Shown: in pieces, positions 40,942 through 49,109 of the stretch | How the letters are laid out: each line of letters starts with the position of its first letter | Position numbering within the stretch: position 1 is the first letter of the stretch | NCBI GenBank assembly: GCA_963821885.1 | Contig: CAWGFN010000003.1 | Coordinates: forward strand, 248,001 to 312,000 | Direction: 5' to 3' | DNA from: Oleiagrimonas sp963821885 | GTDB lineage: Bacteria > Pseudomonadota > Gammaproteobacteria > Xanthomonadales > Rhodanobacteraceae | DNA length: 64,000 nt | Notes under the pieces: generated by a model | What the model saw: the letters and a program-made list of their open reading frames with translations, nothing else | Database searches by the model: none | Told to the model about the DNA's origin: nothing | Translations under genes and position numbers: made by a program

Positions 40942-41646
40942 TCAGGTACTGGTCACGGGCGATTCGGAGGCATGGGCGGGTTCGGGAGAGGACTGGGTTT
41001 GGCGGTATCCGTCCTGGAGACGGCTGGTTTTCCAGACCAGATAGATGAACAAAACGGTCACGACGAGGTGCATGGTCAGGTGCGCAAGGGTCAGCACAAT
41101 GCCATTCCGCGCCGTCTCGGGATCATGTGAATGCAACATCTCGCTGGCCACGAACACCACGACCAGAGTCGCCAGGCGAAGCACCCACCAGACCAGGACA
41201 GGCCAGTGGCTGGCGCAGACTCGGCGCTGGCTCGGGTCGTGGCTGGTCATCCAGATTTCCTGTATTGCCAGACACGGTTTGACCAGATTGACGAACGGCA
41301 CGAAAAACCAGCCCACGGTCCAGCCCGGCGTGTAGTCCAGCCTGCGCGCGCCCAGCGCCCGGACATTGGACGCCGCCAGATACAGCCAGACCAGGAACAG
41401 GATGCTGTTCAATATCAGGATCAGTTGCCTGAGATTGATGAGCGTGCCTTCCATCTGGGCGAGTGGATGCAGGTGCTCGTAGTATGCATGCACAGCGCCC
41501 GGGACATGTTCCATGGCCCGCGAAAAGAGTAGGCCCAGGTCGAGGTCGTAGCCGAACTGGATCATTGTCAGCAGGCCGTAGACGGCGGCCAGGCCACAGA
41601 CTATCCAGGCCAGCGGTCGAGGATCGCTGTAGGCGTATGTATTCAT
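40942..41646 (-). CDS. DUF4328 membrane protein
   Basis: 234 residues with six probable membrane helices. The diagnostic block is WLYLAASNVRALGARRLDYTP then GWTVGWFFVPFVNLVKPCLAIQEIW, the DUF4328 core. Function unknown. It is a paralogue of the next gene, which shares RAASNARALGARGFYHSPGW and FFIPFASAFMPY. Start ATG 41646 follows GGGGGAACG. Confidence 0.85.
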   Translation of the reverse strand: MNTYAYSDPRPLAWIVCGLAAVYGLLTMIQFGYDLDLGLLFSRAMEHVPGAVHAYYEHLHPLAQMEGTLINLRQLILILNSILFLVWLYLAASNVRALGARRLDYTPGWTVGWFFVPFVNLVKPCLAIQEIWMTSHDPSQRRVCASHWPVLVWWVLRLATLVVVFVASEMLHSHDPETARNGIVLTLAHLTMHLVVTVLFIYLVWKTSRLQDGYRQTQSSPEPAHASESPVTST

Positions 41647-41727
41647 GTCGTTCCCCCCTTGAGTACGAATATAAGGGGATTGCCGGGCGCAAGACCAGCG
41701 CGGGGGCGGTGCCCGGTGTGGCAGCCC

Positions 41728-42459
41728 TTACGGCGCGGCCAGCTGCGGCTGGCGACCGGTGATGGCGATGGCCTCGGCGGACGGGTGCGTCCAGTGCCGC
41801 AGCTGCATGGCGCCGAGCCGACGAACCAGTTCGATCATGAACCCGATGGACAACAGCATCAGCAGGCTCCCCGCGATGCCGACGTGGCTGGCGGCCAGCT
41901 GGGCGGACACGTCGGTCTTGGCCGACTTGAGCATCACCGCCGCGACGATCTGCACGATGCCGGCGGCGACGTAGCTGACCCACCAGAACAGAACGACCAG
42001 GGGCTGGCGGGACTCGGACCAGTTCATCGGGTTTTCGCTCGATTGCCACACCTCGCGCACGGTGAAGTAGGGCATGAAGGCCGAGGCGAACGGAATGAAG
42101 AACCAGCCGACCGTCCAGCCGGGGGAGTGATAGAAACCCCGTGCGCCCAGCGCCCTCGCGTTGCTCGCGGCGCGATGGATCCAGATGCAGAAAAGCACCA
42201 CGTTGGCCACGAACAGCAACAGCTCGAGCACCTGGAACAGGCCTTGCAGCATCTGGGTCTTGTGCATGAGCTGCGTCAGCGACGTGATGTCCCCGCCACG
42301 CTCGGCGGAAGCGTCCGTCAAGGCGCCGATGCGCTGCCGCAGGCCGTCGATGTGCAGCTCGAAGCCCACCCGGGCCACCTTGAGCAGGCCGATCAGGATC
42401 GTCAGTACGCAGACCCAGCGGCCCAGCTTGCGTGGATCCCTGAACGCGCGATGCTTCAT
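41728..42459 (-). CDS. DUF4328 membrane protein (paralogue)
   Basis: 243 residues, same domain as its neighbour: IWIHRAASNARALGARGFYH, then SPGWTVGWFFIPFASAFMPY and VREVWQSSENP. The ATG at 42459 (MKHRAFRDPRKLGRW) with upstream GGGAGGAG is preferred over an earlier start at 42552, which would overlap hemE. A loop of about 60 residues between the first two helices carries charged residues and may be periplasmic. Local tandem duplication is likely. Confidence 0.85.
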   Translation of the reverse strand: MKHRAFRDPRKLGRWVCVLTILIGLLKVARVGFELHIDGLRQRIGALTDASAERGGDITSLTQLMHKTQMLQGLFQVLELLLFVANVVLFCIWIHRAASNARALGARGFYHSPGWTVGWFFIPFASAFMPYFTVREVWQSSENPMNWSESRQPLVVLFWWVSYVAAGIVQIVAAVMLKSAKTDVSAQLAASHVGIAGSLLMLLSIGFMIELVRRLGAMQLRHWTHPSAEAIAITGRQPQLAAP

Positions 42460-42514
42460 GATTCTCCTCCCAGGCCGCACGCAATGTGTGCAGGCGGCGG
42501 TGGCATCCGCAAGC

Positions 42515-43582
42515 TCATGATCGCAGGCGGCGCCCGGCCTCGTGCACGGCATCGACCAGCACCTTCACGTGCTCCGGGTTCACGCCCGGCGTGACGCCGT
42601 GGCCGAGGTTGAACACGTGACCCGGGTGCGGGCCGAAGGCGTCCATCACGGCGTTGACCTCGCGGCGGATGACTTCCGGCGTGGCGTGCAGCACCGACGG
42701 ATCGAGGTTGCCCTGCAGGCCGACGCGATCGCCGACCCGGCGGCGCGCCTCGCCCAGGTCGATGGTCCAGTCCACGCCGAGCGCCGTGCAGCCGGTGTCG
42801 GCCAGCGCCTCCAGATGGCCGTTGGCGCCCTTGGAGAACAGCACCAGCGGCAGGTCGGCGGCGTGAGCGTCGGCCTTGAGCAGTTCGGCGACGCGGGCCA
42901 GGTAGCGCAGCGAGCATTCGTGGAACATCGGCGGCGACAGCAGGCCGCCCCAGGTGTCGAACACCATCAGCGCCTGCGCGCCGGCCGCGGCCTGCGCGGA
43001 CAGGTAGGTGGCCACCGAACGCGCCAGCACGTCGAGCAGCTGGTGCATGGCCTTCGGGTCGTTCCAGGCCAGCGCCTTGGCGCGGGCGAAATCGCGCGAG
43101 CCCTCGCCCTCGACCATGTAGCAGGCCAGGGTCCACGGGCTACCGGAGAAGCCGATCAGCGGCACCCGGCCGTTCAGTTCACGGCGGATCGTGCGTACCG
43201 CGTCCATCACGTAGCGCAGCTCGCCGTCCATGTCGGGCACGGCCAGGCGCGCGATGTCGGCGGCGCTGCGCAGCGGGCGCTCGAACTTCGGACCCTCGCC
43301 GGCCGCGAAGCTCAGGCCCAGGCCCATGGCGTCGGGGATGGTCAGGATGTCCGAGAACAGGATCGCCGCGTCCAGGTCGAAGCGCTCCAGCGGCTGCAGG
43401 GTCACCTCGCAGGCCAGGTCCGGGTTCTTGGCCAGGGCCATGAAGCTGCCGGCCTTGGCGCGGGTGGCGCGGTATTCGGGCAGGTAGCGGCCGGCCTGGC
43501 GCATGATCCACACGGGCGTGGTGTCGGTGTCCTGGCGGCGCAGGGCGCGCAGGAAGCGGTCGTTCTTGAGTTCAGCGGGCAT
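42515..43582 (-). CDS. hemE: Uroporphyrinogen decarboxylase
   Basis: Removes four carboxyl groups from uroporphyrinogen III in heme synthesis. 355 residues from ATG 43582 (MPAELKNDRFLRALRRQ, as in E. coli MTELKNDRYLRALLRQ); an ATG at 43591 with a better ribosome binding site adds three residues. Hallmark PVWIMRQAGRYLPEYR is at about 26-41, with catalytic Asp in AAILFSDILTIPDAMG and later GFSGSPWTLACYMVEG. It overlaps the WGR-domain gene by a few bases, so the two are probably cotranscribed. Confidence 0.96.
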   Translation of the reverse strand: MPAELKNDRFLRALRRQDTDTTPVWIMRQAGRYLPEYRATRAKAGSFMALAKNPDLACEVTLQPLERFDLDAAILFSDILTIPDAMGLGLSFAAGEGPKFERPLRSAADIARLAVPDMDGELRYVMDAVRTIRRELNGRVPLIGFSGSPWTLACYMVEGEGSRDFARAKALAWNDPKAMHQLLDVLARSVATYLSAQAAAGAQALMVFDTWGGLLSPPMFHECSLRYLARVAELLKADAHAADLPLVLFSKGANGHLEALADTGCTALGVDWTIDLGEARRRVGDRVGLQGNLDPSVLHATPEVIRREVNAVMDAFGPHPGHVFNLGHGVTPGVNPEHVKVLVDAVHEAGRRLRS

Positions 43583-43832
43583 GGGAGGCATCGGTTCCCT
43601 GGGCGAATACGACGCGGAAACCGCGCTTGATCTGGCTGTCACGCGCCTTCTCGAAGGCGGCGATGGCGTCGCCATCGTCCAGGAACAGCTCGCGACGCAG
43701 GGTGGCGCGGCCGCCCTGGCGCCCGGACTCGCGGTACAGCGTCCAGCCGCCGAGCAGATCCTGCTCGAGCGTCAGCTGCACGTAGCGCGGCGATTCGCCG
43801 GATTCGGCGTTGGTCTGCATGTAGATGCGCAT
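43572..43832 (-). CDS. WGR-domain protein
   Basis: 86 residues that consist almost entirely of a WGR domain: YVQLTLEQDLLGGWTLYRES, then GRQGGRATLRRELFLDDGDA and a helix ending AFEKARDSQIKRGF. WGR domains occur in PARPs and in stand-alone bacterial proteins and probably bind nucleic acids. Start ATG 43832 is chosen by domain boundary; longer in-frame starts lie in sequence without coding character. It overlaps hemE at its end. Confidence 0.85.
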   Translation of the reverse strand: MRIYMQTNAESGESPRYVQLTLEQDLLGGWTLYRESGRQGGRATLRRELFLDDGDAIAAFEKARDSQIKRGFRVVFAQGTDASHAR

Positions 43833-44030
43833 GGACCGGGCTTCGCAAGGAGGTTCCAGACCGTCCATTGTAGCGTCATGACGGCATGCTGCCGAACGGT
43901 CGGGCGCGCGGGAACCAAGCGACCCGGGCCGGGGCAAGCCATGCCCGAGGCCATGGTCGGTACGGATAGCCGGGGCTGAGTCCGTGGATGAAGGGATCGA
44001 CCTTGGCCTGGCCGATGCCGGCGGCAGGGC

Positions 44031-44073
44031 AAAAAAAGGCCCGGACCGCGAGGAGTAGGCGTCGGTCCGGGCC
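44031..44073 (-). terminator. Orphan intrinsic terminator on the minus strand
   Basis: On the minus strand GGCCCGGACCG (44073-44063) pairs perfectly with CGGTCCGGGCC (44048-44038) and is followed by seven Ts (44037-44031). It is a strong Rho-independent terminator, yet no convincing gene lies immediately before it on that strand. The 43833-44373 interval holds no other gene I can support. The transcript it ends may be a small RNA from within 44074-44370. Confidence 0.75.
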
Positions 44074-44277
44074 AGAGGGCCGGCACGGGGTGCGGATGGG
44101 GGAATCCGCGCATGCCGGTGTTGCATCGCAGCGGGTCGCACGTGTCCAGGCCGCAAGTCACCGGAAGCGCGGACCAGGGCCGGCGTTCATCCGGTGGCTT
44201 GGTGTCGAACATCCTCCTTTACGGCGGCCGGGTGCATTCGGATGCCCGGAACCTGAACCGGCCCGGTGCGCGGGCAG

Positions 44278-44306
44278 GCATCCGATTGGCGCGCGCCTGC
44301 GTAAGT
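44278..44306 (+). promoter_or_regulatory. Candidate RpoE/ChrR-type autoregulatory promoter
   Basis: GCATCC (44278-44283), exactly 18 bases, then TAAGT (44302-44306). The Rhodobacter RpoE consensus is TGATCC-N18-TAAGA, so six of the eight most conserved positions agree. It lies about 60 bases before the proposed start of the sigma gene, where autoregulation is expected. If real, it rules out the alternative GTG start at 44305. Confidence 0.4.
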
Positions 44307-44373
44307 GCAATCGACGACGCCAACAGCACGGCGCCCGGGCCACACGGTGTCGGGGCCGAACGAGTATGGGATC

Positions 44374-45003
44374 ATGGCTGCCGAGAGCATCTTGAACATT
44401 CACGCAGCGAGAGCGCAGCGAAACGTGTCCAGCCAGGCCAAACCGGGCAACACCGACGCGAAGTACTGGTCCGAACAGATGGCTGCCGTGGCCCAGCGCC
44501 GCGATCGCGACTGTTTCATGCGCATCTACGACCATTACGCGCCCCGCCTGCAGCGTTACCTGCTGGGCCTGGGCGTGCAGCCCAGCCTGGCCGAGGAGCT
44601 GGTGCAGGAAGCCCTGATCCGTCTGTGGCGCAAGGCGAGCCAGTTCAAGCCCGAGCGCGCCAACCTGTCGACCTGGCTGTTCCGCATCGCGCGCAACCTG
44701 TACATCGACAGCGTGCGCCGGGAACCGAATTGGCGGCCGGTCGAGGATGCCATCGACGACCTGCACGCCGAGACCGCGCCGATGCGCGGCACGCAGGCCG
44801 AATCCTATGCCGAACAGGCCAACCTGCGCCGCGCCATCGGCGAGTTGCCGGCGATGCAGGCGCGGCTGGTTCGCATGTCCTATTTCGAAGCCAAGAGTCA
44901 CAGTGAGATCGCCGAGGAGCTCGACATGGCGCTGGGTACGGTCAAGTCCAGCCTGCGTCGCGCCTTCGGCAAGCTCCGTGCAAGCCTGGAGCACGCCCGA
45001 TGA
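44374..45003 (+). CDS. rpoE: ECF sigma factor of the RpoE/ChrR (singlet-oxygen stress) group
   Basis: 209 residues from ATG 44374. Region 2: RDCFMRIYDHYAPRLQRYLL, LAEELVQEALIRLWRKASQF, TWLFRIARNLYIDSVRRE. Region 4: LPAMQARLVRMSYFEAKSHS then EIAEELDMALGTVKSSLRRA. This is the pattern of ECF sigma factors partnered with ChrR. Its stop overlaps the chrR-type start. In known systems it directs genes for quenching singlet oxygen and organic peroxides. An alternative inner start at MAAVAQRRDRD shortens it. Confidence 0.9.
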   Translation: MAAESILNIHAARAQRNVSSQAKPGNTDAKYWSEQMAAVAQRRDRDCFMRIYDHYAPRLQRYLLGLGVQPSLAEELVQEALIRLWRKASQFKPERANLSTWLFRIARNLYIDSVRREPNWRPVEDAIDDLHAETAPMRGTQAESYAEQANLRRAIGELPAMQARLVRMSYFEAKSHSEIAEELDMALGTVKSSLRRAFGKLRASLEHAR

Positions 45004-45668
45004 TGCACAACCCCGACCATCACCTCGACGACGCCACGTTGCTGGCGTACTCGTCCGGCGCGCTGGGCATGCCACTCAGCGTGGCGGTTGCCACCCACAT
45101 GCGCTACTGCGCGACCTGCCGCGAACGCCTGCGGCAGGCCGATGCGGTCGGTGGCGCCCTGGTGCAGCAGCAGGAGCCCGCGTCCCTTTCGGCGCAGGCC
45201 AGGACCGCGATGCTGGCGCGACTGGACGAGGAGCCGGTGTCGGTGGCTGCCGACGAGGCGCCGGCGGACGAGCCGGTCGCCGACGCCGACCGCCTGCCAC
45301 GCGAGCTGCACCCGTATTTCGGCGAGTCCTACCGCGCCCTGCGCTGGAAGATGCTGGTGCCGGGCGTGCACCGCGTGCGCTCGCGGTCCGATGCCGGCGG
45401 CGAACTGTTCCTGCTGCGCATCGCGCCGGGCAAGAAAATGCCCATGCACAGCCATGCCGGCAACGAGCTGACCGTGGTGCTCAAGGGCGCCTATCGCGAC
45501 GTGCTGGGGCGCTTCGGTCCCGGCGACATCGCCGACCTGGACAGCGATGTCGAGCACCAGCCGGTGACCGAGCCGGGCGAAGCCTGCATCTGCCTGGCCG
45601 CCCTGGACGCGCCGCTGCGCTTCCCCGGACGGGTGGCGCGCATGCTGCAGCCGCTGTTCGGGCTCTAG
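45000..45668 (+). CDS. chrR: ChrR-family zinc anti-sigma factor
   Basis: 222 residues. The N-terminal anti-sigma domain has an exact zinc motif H7-x25-H33-x3-C37-x2-C40. The C-terminal cupin has His150, His152, Glu156 and His186, in the same 2-4-30 spacing as the zinc ligands of Rhodobacter ChrR (MPMHSHAGNELTVVLKG). It should hold the sigma factor inactive until singlet oxygen or peroxide is sensed through the cupin. The start overlaps the sigma stop (ATGA); the TAG stop overlaps the convergent aroB stop by four bases. Confidence 0.93.
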   Translation: MMHNPDHHLDDATLLAYSSGALGMPLSVAVATHMRYCATCRERLRQADAVGGALVQQQEPASLSAQARTAMLARLDEEPVSVAADEAPADEPVADADRLPRELHPYFGESYRALRWKMLVPGVHRVRSRSDAGGELFLLRIAPGKKMPMHSHAGNELTVVLKGAYRDVLGRFGPGDIADLDSDVEHQPVTEPGEACICLAALDAPLRFPGRVARMLQPLFGL

Positions 45669-46750
45669 GCGCCGCCGGCCAGCACGTCGCGCACCCGGGC
45701 CTCGTCGACGTCGCCGACGATGTCGGCCTGGCCGATCCCGTGCCACAGGATCAGCCGCAGGCGGCCGCCGAGGTTCTTCTTGTCCAGGCGCATGTGCCCC
45801 AGGAGCACGTCCGGGTCGATGCCGGATGGCGCCGTCACGGGCAGGCCGAGGGCATCCAGCAGCGTCGCCAGTCGCGCGCCGTCGGCGTCCCCGGCCATGC
45901 CCAGGCGGGTGGACAGGGTGGCCGCCTGGACCATGCCGATGGCCACCGCCTCGCCGTGCAGCAGGGCGCCATAGCCGCAGGCCGTCTCCAGCGCGTGGCC
46001 GAAGGTGTGGCCGAAGTTGAGCAGCGCCCGTTCGCCGCGTTCGGTTTCGTCGCGGGCGACGATGGCGGCCTTCTGCGCGCAGCAGCGGGCGATCGCTTCC
46101 GACACCACGTCATCCTCGCGCGCGCCCAGGGCCTTCGCATGCTTTTCCAGCCAGGCGAAGAAGGCGGCATCGCCCAGCGCGCCGTACTTGACCACCTCGG
46201 CCAGTCCGGCGCGGTATTCGCGGTCGGGCAGGGTCTCCAGCGTGGCGGTGTCGGCGATCACCGCGCGGGGCTGATGGAAGGCGCCCACCAGGTTCTTGCC
46301 GGCCGGCAGGTTGACCCCGGTCTTGCCGCCGACCGAGGAATCGACCATCGCCAGCAGCGTGGTCGGCATCTGCAGGAAGTCGATGCCGCGCATCCAGCAG
46401 GCGGCGGCGAATCCGGCCAGGTCGCCGATCACGCCGCCCCCCAGGGCCATCACGCAGGCATCGCGCGAGGCGCCCATCGCGGCCAGGGCCTCGAACACGC
46501 GCCCGACATGCTCGATGTCCTTGAACGACTCGCCGTCCGGCAGCGACAGCGAGGCGGCCTGGAGTCCTTCGAGGCCGTCCATCACCCGATCCAGGTACAG
46601 CGGGGCCACCGTCTCGTTGCTGACCACCAGCACCTGTCGTCCGCGGATGGCCGCGCGCCACAGCGCCGTGCGCCGCAGCAGTCCGGCGCCGATGTGGATC
46701 GGGTAGGCGCGATCGCCCAGGCCGACCTCGAGGGTGTGGGTGGAACTCAT
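45665..46750 (-). CDS. aroB: 3-dehydroquinate synthase
   Basis: Second enzyme of the shikimate pathway; uses NAD+ and a divalent metal. 361 residues with the glycine-rich NAD-binding GGGVIGDLAGFAAACWMRGI, PTTLLAMVDSSVGGKTGVNL, and metal ligands in NFGHTFGHALE and HGEAVAIGM. It overlaps aroK (ATGA, 46747-46750) as in most gammaproteobacteria. Its end overlaps the end of the chrR-type gene on the other strand. Confidence 0.97.
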   Translation of the reverse strand: MSSTHTLEVGLGDRAYPIHIGAGLLRRTALWRAAIRGRQVLVVSNETVAPLYLDRVMDGLEGLQAASLSLPDGESFKDIEHVGRVFEALAAMGASRDACVMALGGGVIGDLAGFAAACWMRGIDFLQMPTTLLAMVDSSVGGKTGVNLPAGKNLVGAFHQPRAVIADTATLETLPDREYRAGLAEVVKYGALGDAAFFAWLEKHAKALGAREDDVVSEAIARCCAQKAAIVARDETERGERALLNFGHTFGHALETACGYGALLHGEAVAIGMVQAATLSTRLGMAGDADGARLATLLDALGLPVTAPSGIDPDVLLGHMRLDKKNLGGRLRLILWHGIGQADIVGDVDEARVRDVLAGGA

Positions 46751-47292
46751 GGGGCGGTGACTCCGGTGCGTTGCCAGTGTTCGTCGATGCGCATGCGGCA
46801 GCGGTTGAGCGCGCGCTGGGTGCGCTCATTGTGGCCGGGTATGGTCAGTTCGGCGATCTCGGCATACAGCGGATTGCGCTGCGCGGCCATGGCGTCCAGG
46901 CGCTGGCGGCGGTCCACGCCGGCCAGCAGCGGTCGGGCGCGGTCGCGTTGCAGGCGCTTGAGCTGCTGTTCGACGCTGGCCTGCAGCCAGACCACGAAGC
47001 CGCGCTGGCGCAGCAGGCGGCGGCTGTCGGCATCCAGGATCGCCCCGGCGCCGGTGGCCAGCAGCACGCCGTCGCGCCGGCTACACTCGTCCAGCATGGC
47101 CGCTTCGCGATGGCGGAAGCCGGCCTCGCCCTCGATCTCGAAGATGGTCGATACGTCCACGCCGGTGTGGTCCTCGATCTCGCGATCCAGGTCGAGGAAG
47201 GTCAGTCCGTAGTGCTCCGCCAGGCGCCGGCCGATGGAGGTCTTGCCGGCCCCCGAGGGCCCCACCAGGAACAGGTTCGACGAGGGATTCAT
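46747..47292 (-). CDS. aroK: Shikimate kinase
   Basis: Phosphorylates shikimate. 181 residues: P-loop VGPSGAGKTSIGRRLAEHY, DLDREIEDHTG (shikimate-binding Asp and acidic site), GEAGFRHREAAML, and LATGAGAILD followed by the lid RDRARPLLAG. ATG 47292 (MNPSSNLFLVG) is chosen because upstream sequence is antisense to the next gene. Overlaps aroB. Only seven bases separate its start from the divergent gene at 47300. Confidence 0.96.
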   Translation of the reverse strand: MNPSSNLFLVGPSGAGKTSIGRRLAEHYGLTFLDLDREIEDHTGVDVSTIFEIEGEAGFRHREAAMLDECSRRDGVLLATGAGAILDADSRRLLRQRGFVVWLQASVEQQLKRLQRDRARPLLAGVDRRQRLDAMAAQRNPLYAEIAELTIPGHNERTQRALNRCRMRIDEHWQRTGVTAP

Positions 47293-47299
47293 TGGCACG

Positions 47300-48169
47300 A
47301 TGCTAGCAGCCCCGGACAGCTCCAAGAATGCATCCGCGCCACGCGTGCTGGTGGCCGGCTGCGGCGATGTCGGCAGTCGCCTGGCGCGACGCCTGGTGGC
47401 GCGCGGCGAGGCGGTCGCCGGACTGCGCCGTTCCGACGCGCCGTTGCCGGAAGGCGTGCGCCGCGTGCGCGCGGACCTTGCCGATGCGTCCAGCCTGGCC
47501 GCGCTGCCGGCCGGCATCGAGCAGCTGGTCTATCTGCCGACGCCCGACGCCCGCACGCCCGAGGCCTATCGACGCGTCTTCGTGGATGGCCTGGAGCGCC
47601 TGCTCGACGCGCTCGATCCGGCCTCGCTCGCGCGCGTGGTGTTCGTTTCCTCAAGCGCCGTCTACGGCGACCACGCGGGCGACTGGGTGGACGAGTCCAC
47701 GCCGCCCCGGCCGCCGGGGTTCAACGGCGAGATCCTGCTCGAGGCCGAACAGCGGCTGATGGCGCGTGGCCTGCCGGCGACCGTGCTGCGCCTGGCCGGG
47801 CTGTACGGCCCGGGTCGCGAGGGACTCCTGCGGCGCCTCGTTGCGGGCGAGGCCAGGGCGCCGGTCGCCCCGCCGTTCTGGGGCAACCGCATCCACGTCG
47901 AGGATGCCGCCGCGGCGATCGACCACCTGCTGGCGCTGCCCGCTCCCGAGGCGCTGTACCTGGGCGTGGACGACACGCCCATGCCACTGCATGAGCTGTA
48001 CGGCTTCCTCGCCGCCCGCCTGGGCGCGCCGGCGCCGGCGGACGGCCCGCCGCCACGCGGCATCGGCAACAAGCGGCTGAGCAACCGTCGCCTGCGGGAA
48101 AGCGGTTTCGTGCCGCGGTGGCCGGATGCCCGCGAAGGCTACGCGGCGATGATCGACGCCGGCGGCTGA
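47300..48169 (+). CDS. NAD(P)-dependent epimerase/reductase (extended SDR, YeeZ-like)
   Basis: 289 residues. The dinucleotide-binding Rossmann motif is RVLVAGCGDVGSRLARRL, and VVFVSSSAVYGDH holds the usual Ser region of SDRs, with LRLAGLYGPGREGLLRRL and NRIHVEDAAAAIDHLL. It resembles YeeZ and similar proteins of unknown substrate. The start ATG at 47300 faces aroK across seven bases, so its promoter must lie inside the aroK reading frame. Good length for the family. Confidence 0.82.
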   Translation: MLAAPDSSKNASAPRVLVAGCGDVGSRLARRLVARGEAVAGLRRSDAPLPEGVRRVRADLADASSLAALPAGIEQLVYLPTPDARTPEAYRRVFVDGLERLLDALDPASLARVVFVSSSAVYGDHAGDWVDESTPPRPPGFNGEILLEAEQRLMARGLPATVLRLAGLYGPGREGLLRRLVAGEARAPVAPPFWGNRIHVEDAAAAIDHLLALPAPEALYLGVDDTPMPLHELYGFLAARLGAPAPADGPPPRGIGNKRLSNRRLRESGFVPRWPDAREGYAAMIDAGG

Positions 48170-48191
48170 GGGCCGCTGGCCCGGCCGGGCC

Positions 48192-49046
48192 TCAGGGCGC
48201 GCGGCGCGCTGGCGTGCGTCGGCGCAGGCGGATCGGACGGCGCGCGCCATCGAGCGTGACCACGACGTCGGCGCGCGCGGGCAGGCTGCGCAGCGCATGC
48301 CGGCTGAGCCGTTCGAAATGCTGCATGAAGCGGCGCAGGGCGGGGTCGTCCATGGCCCGCGGCGCGCCGCGCTCGCGCAGAACGCGCTCGGCCTGCGCGC
48401 GCCAGCGGCAGGCGCTGGCCCAGTCCGGCGCCTGCAGCACCACCAGGGCGTCGAGGCGCGACCACAGGTCCTGCATGTCCGCCAGCGCGGCATTGACGAA
48501 GCGTCGCCAACGGCCGTCGGGATCCTCCTCGCGTTCCAGCGCGTTGACCGGTCTTCGCAGCGCCGGCGCGGTCTGCGCGGTCACGCCCACGCACCAGCCT
48601 TCCAGCACCAGAAGGCGCGGTGGCGCGGTCACCCGCGGCCAGCGTGACGGCGGTCGGCGGGCATCGCGCCCCTTGTCGAAGCGTGGCAGCCATGCCGGAT
48701 GCGCCGGGCTGGCGTGGGCCAGCGCCGCCAGCGTCTCGCGCAGCAGGGCCAGGTCATGGGTGCCCGGCACGCCGCGGGTGCGCAGCAGCGGATGCACCTG
48801 CGCCGCCAAGCGCGCTCGCGCCCGGCGCCCCAGATAGACGTCGTCCAGCGACAGCGTCCGCGCCGGCCAGCCGCACGAGCGCGCGTGGCGCACGAGGTGT
48901 CCGGCCAGGGTGCTCTTGCCGCTGCCCTGGAGGCCGGACAGGCCCAGCAGGACCGGGCGGCGGGCGCTCCGCAGGCGATCTTCGAACAACGCCAGCAACG
49001 CCGGCGCGAGTGCTTCGGGGGGCGTGCTAGCATCGGATGTCGGCAT
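48192..49046 (-). CDS. D-glycerate 3-kinase-like P-loop kinase
   Basis: 284 residues. P-loop GLSGLQGSGKSTLAGHLV, then SLDDVYLGRRAR, the GLYK signature RGVPGTHDLALL, and LPRFDKGRDAR. This pattern is the plant/fungal-type glycerate 3-kinase, which makes 3-phosphoglycerate in glycerate salvage. LLVLEGWCVGV is the Walker B-like strand. The ATG at 49046 (MPTSDASTPPEALAP) is the only reasonable start. Convergent with the epimerase gene. Confidence 0.8.
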   Translation of the reverse strand: MPTSDASTPPEALAPALLALFEDRLRSARRPVLLGLSGLQGSGKSTLAGHLVRHARSCGWPARTLSLDDVYLGRRARARLAAQVHPLLRTRGVPGTHDLALLRETLAALAHASPAHPAWLPRFDKGRDARRPPSRWPRVTAPPRLLVLEGWCVGVTAQTAPALRRPVNALEREEDPDGRWRRFVNAALADMQDLWSRLDALVVLQAPDWASACRWRAQAERVLRERGAPRAMDDPALRRFMQHFERLSRHALRSLPARADVVVTLDGARRPIRLRRRTPARRAP

Positions 49047-49109
49047 GGCGTGCCATCGCGTGGGCCTGCCGCAAGCATAGTCCCGTCACCCCTCAGTGCG
49101 CCCATCGCC

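Noticed and set aside
43772..44212. A 146-codon minus-strand frame behind AAAGGAGG.
   Set aside because: The binding site abuts the ATG with no spacing, and the frame runs through the strong terminator at 44031-44073 into sequence opposite no gene. Composition is Pro/Arg-rich and non-coding in style.
44213..44220. CCTCCTTT on the plus strand, which matches the 3' end of 16S rRNA, as a trace of an rRNA gene.
   Set aside because: Only eight bases match and nothing upstream resembles 16S rRNA.
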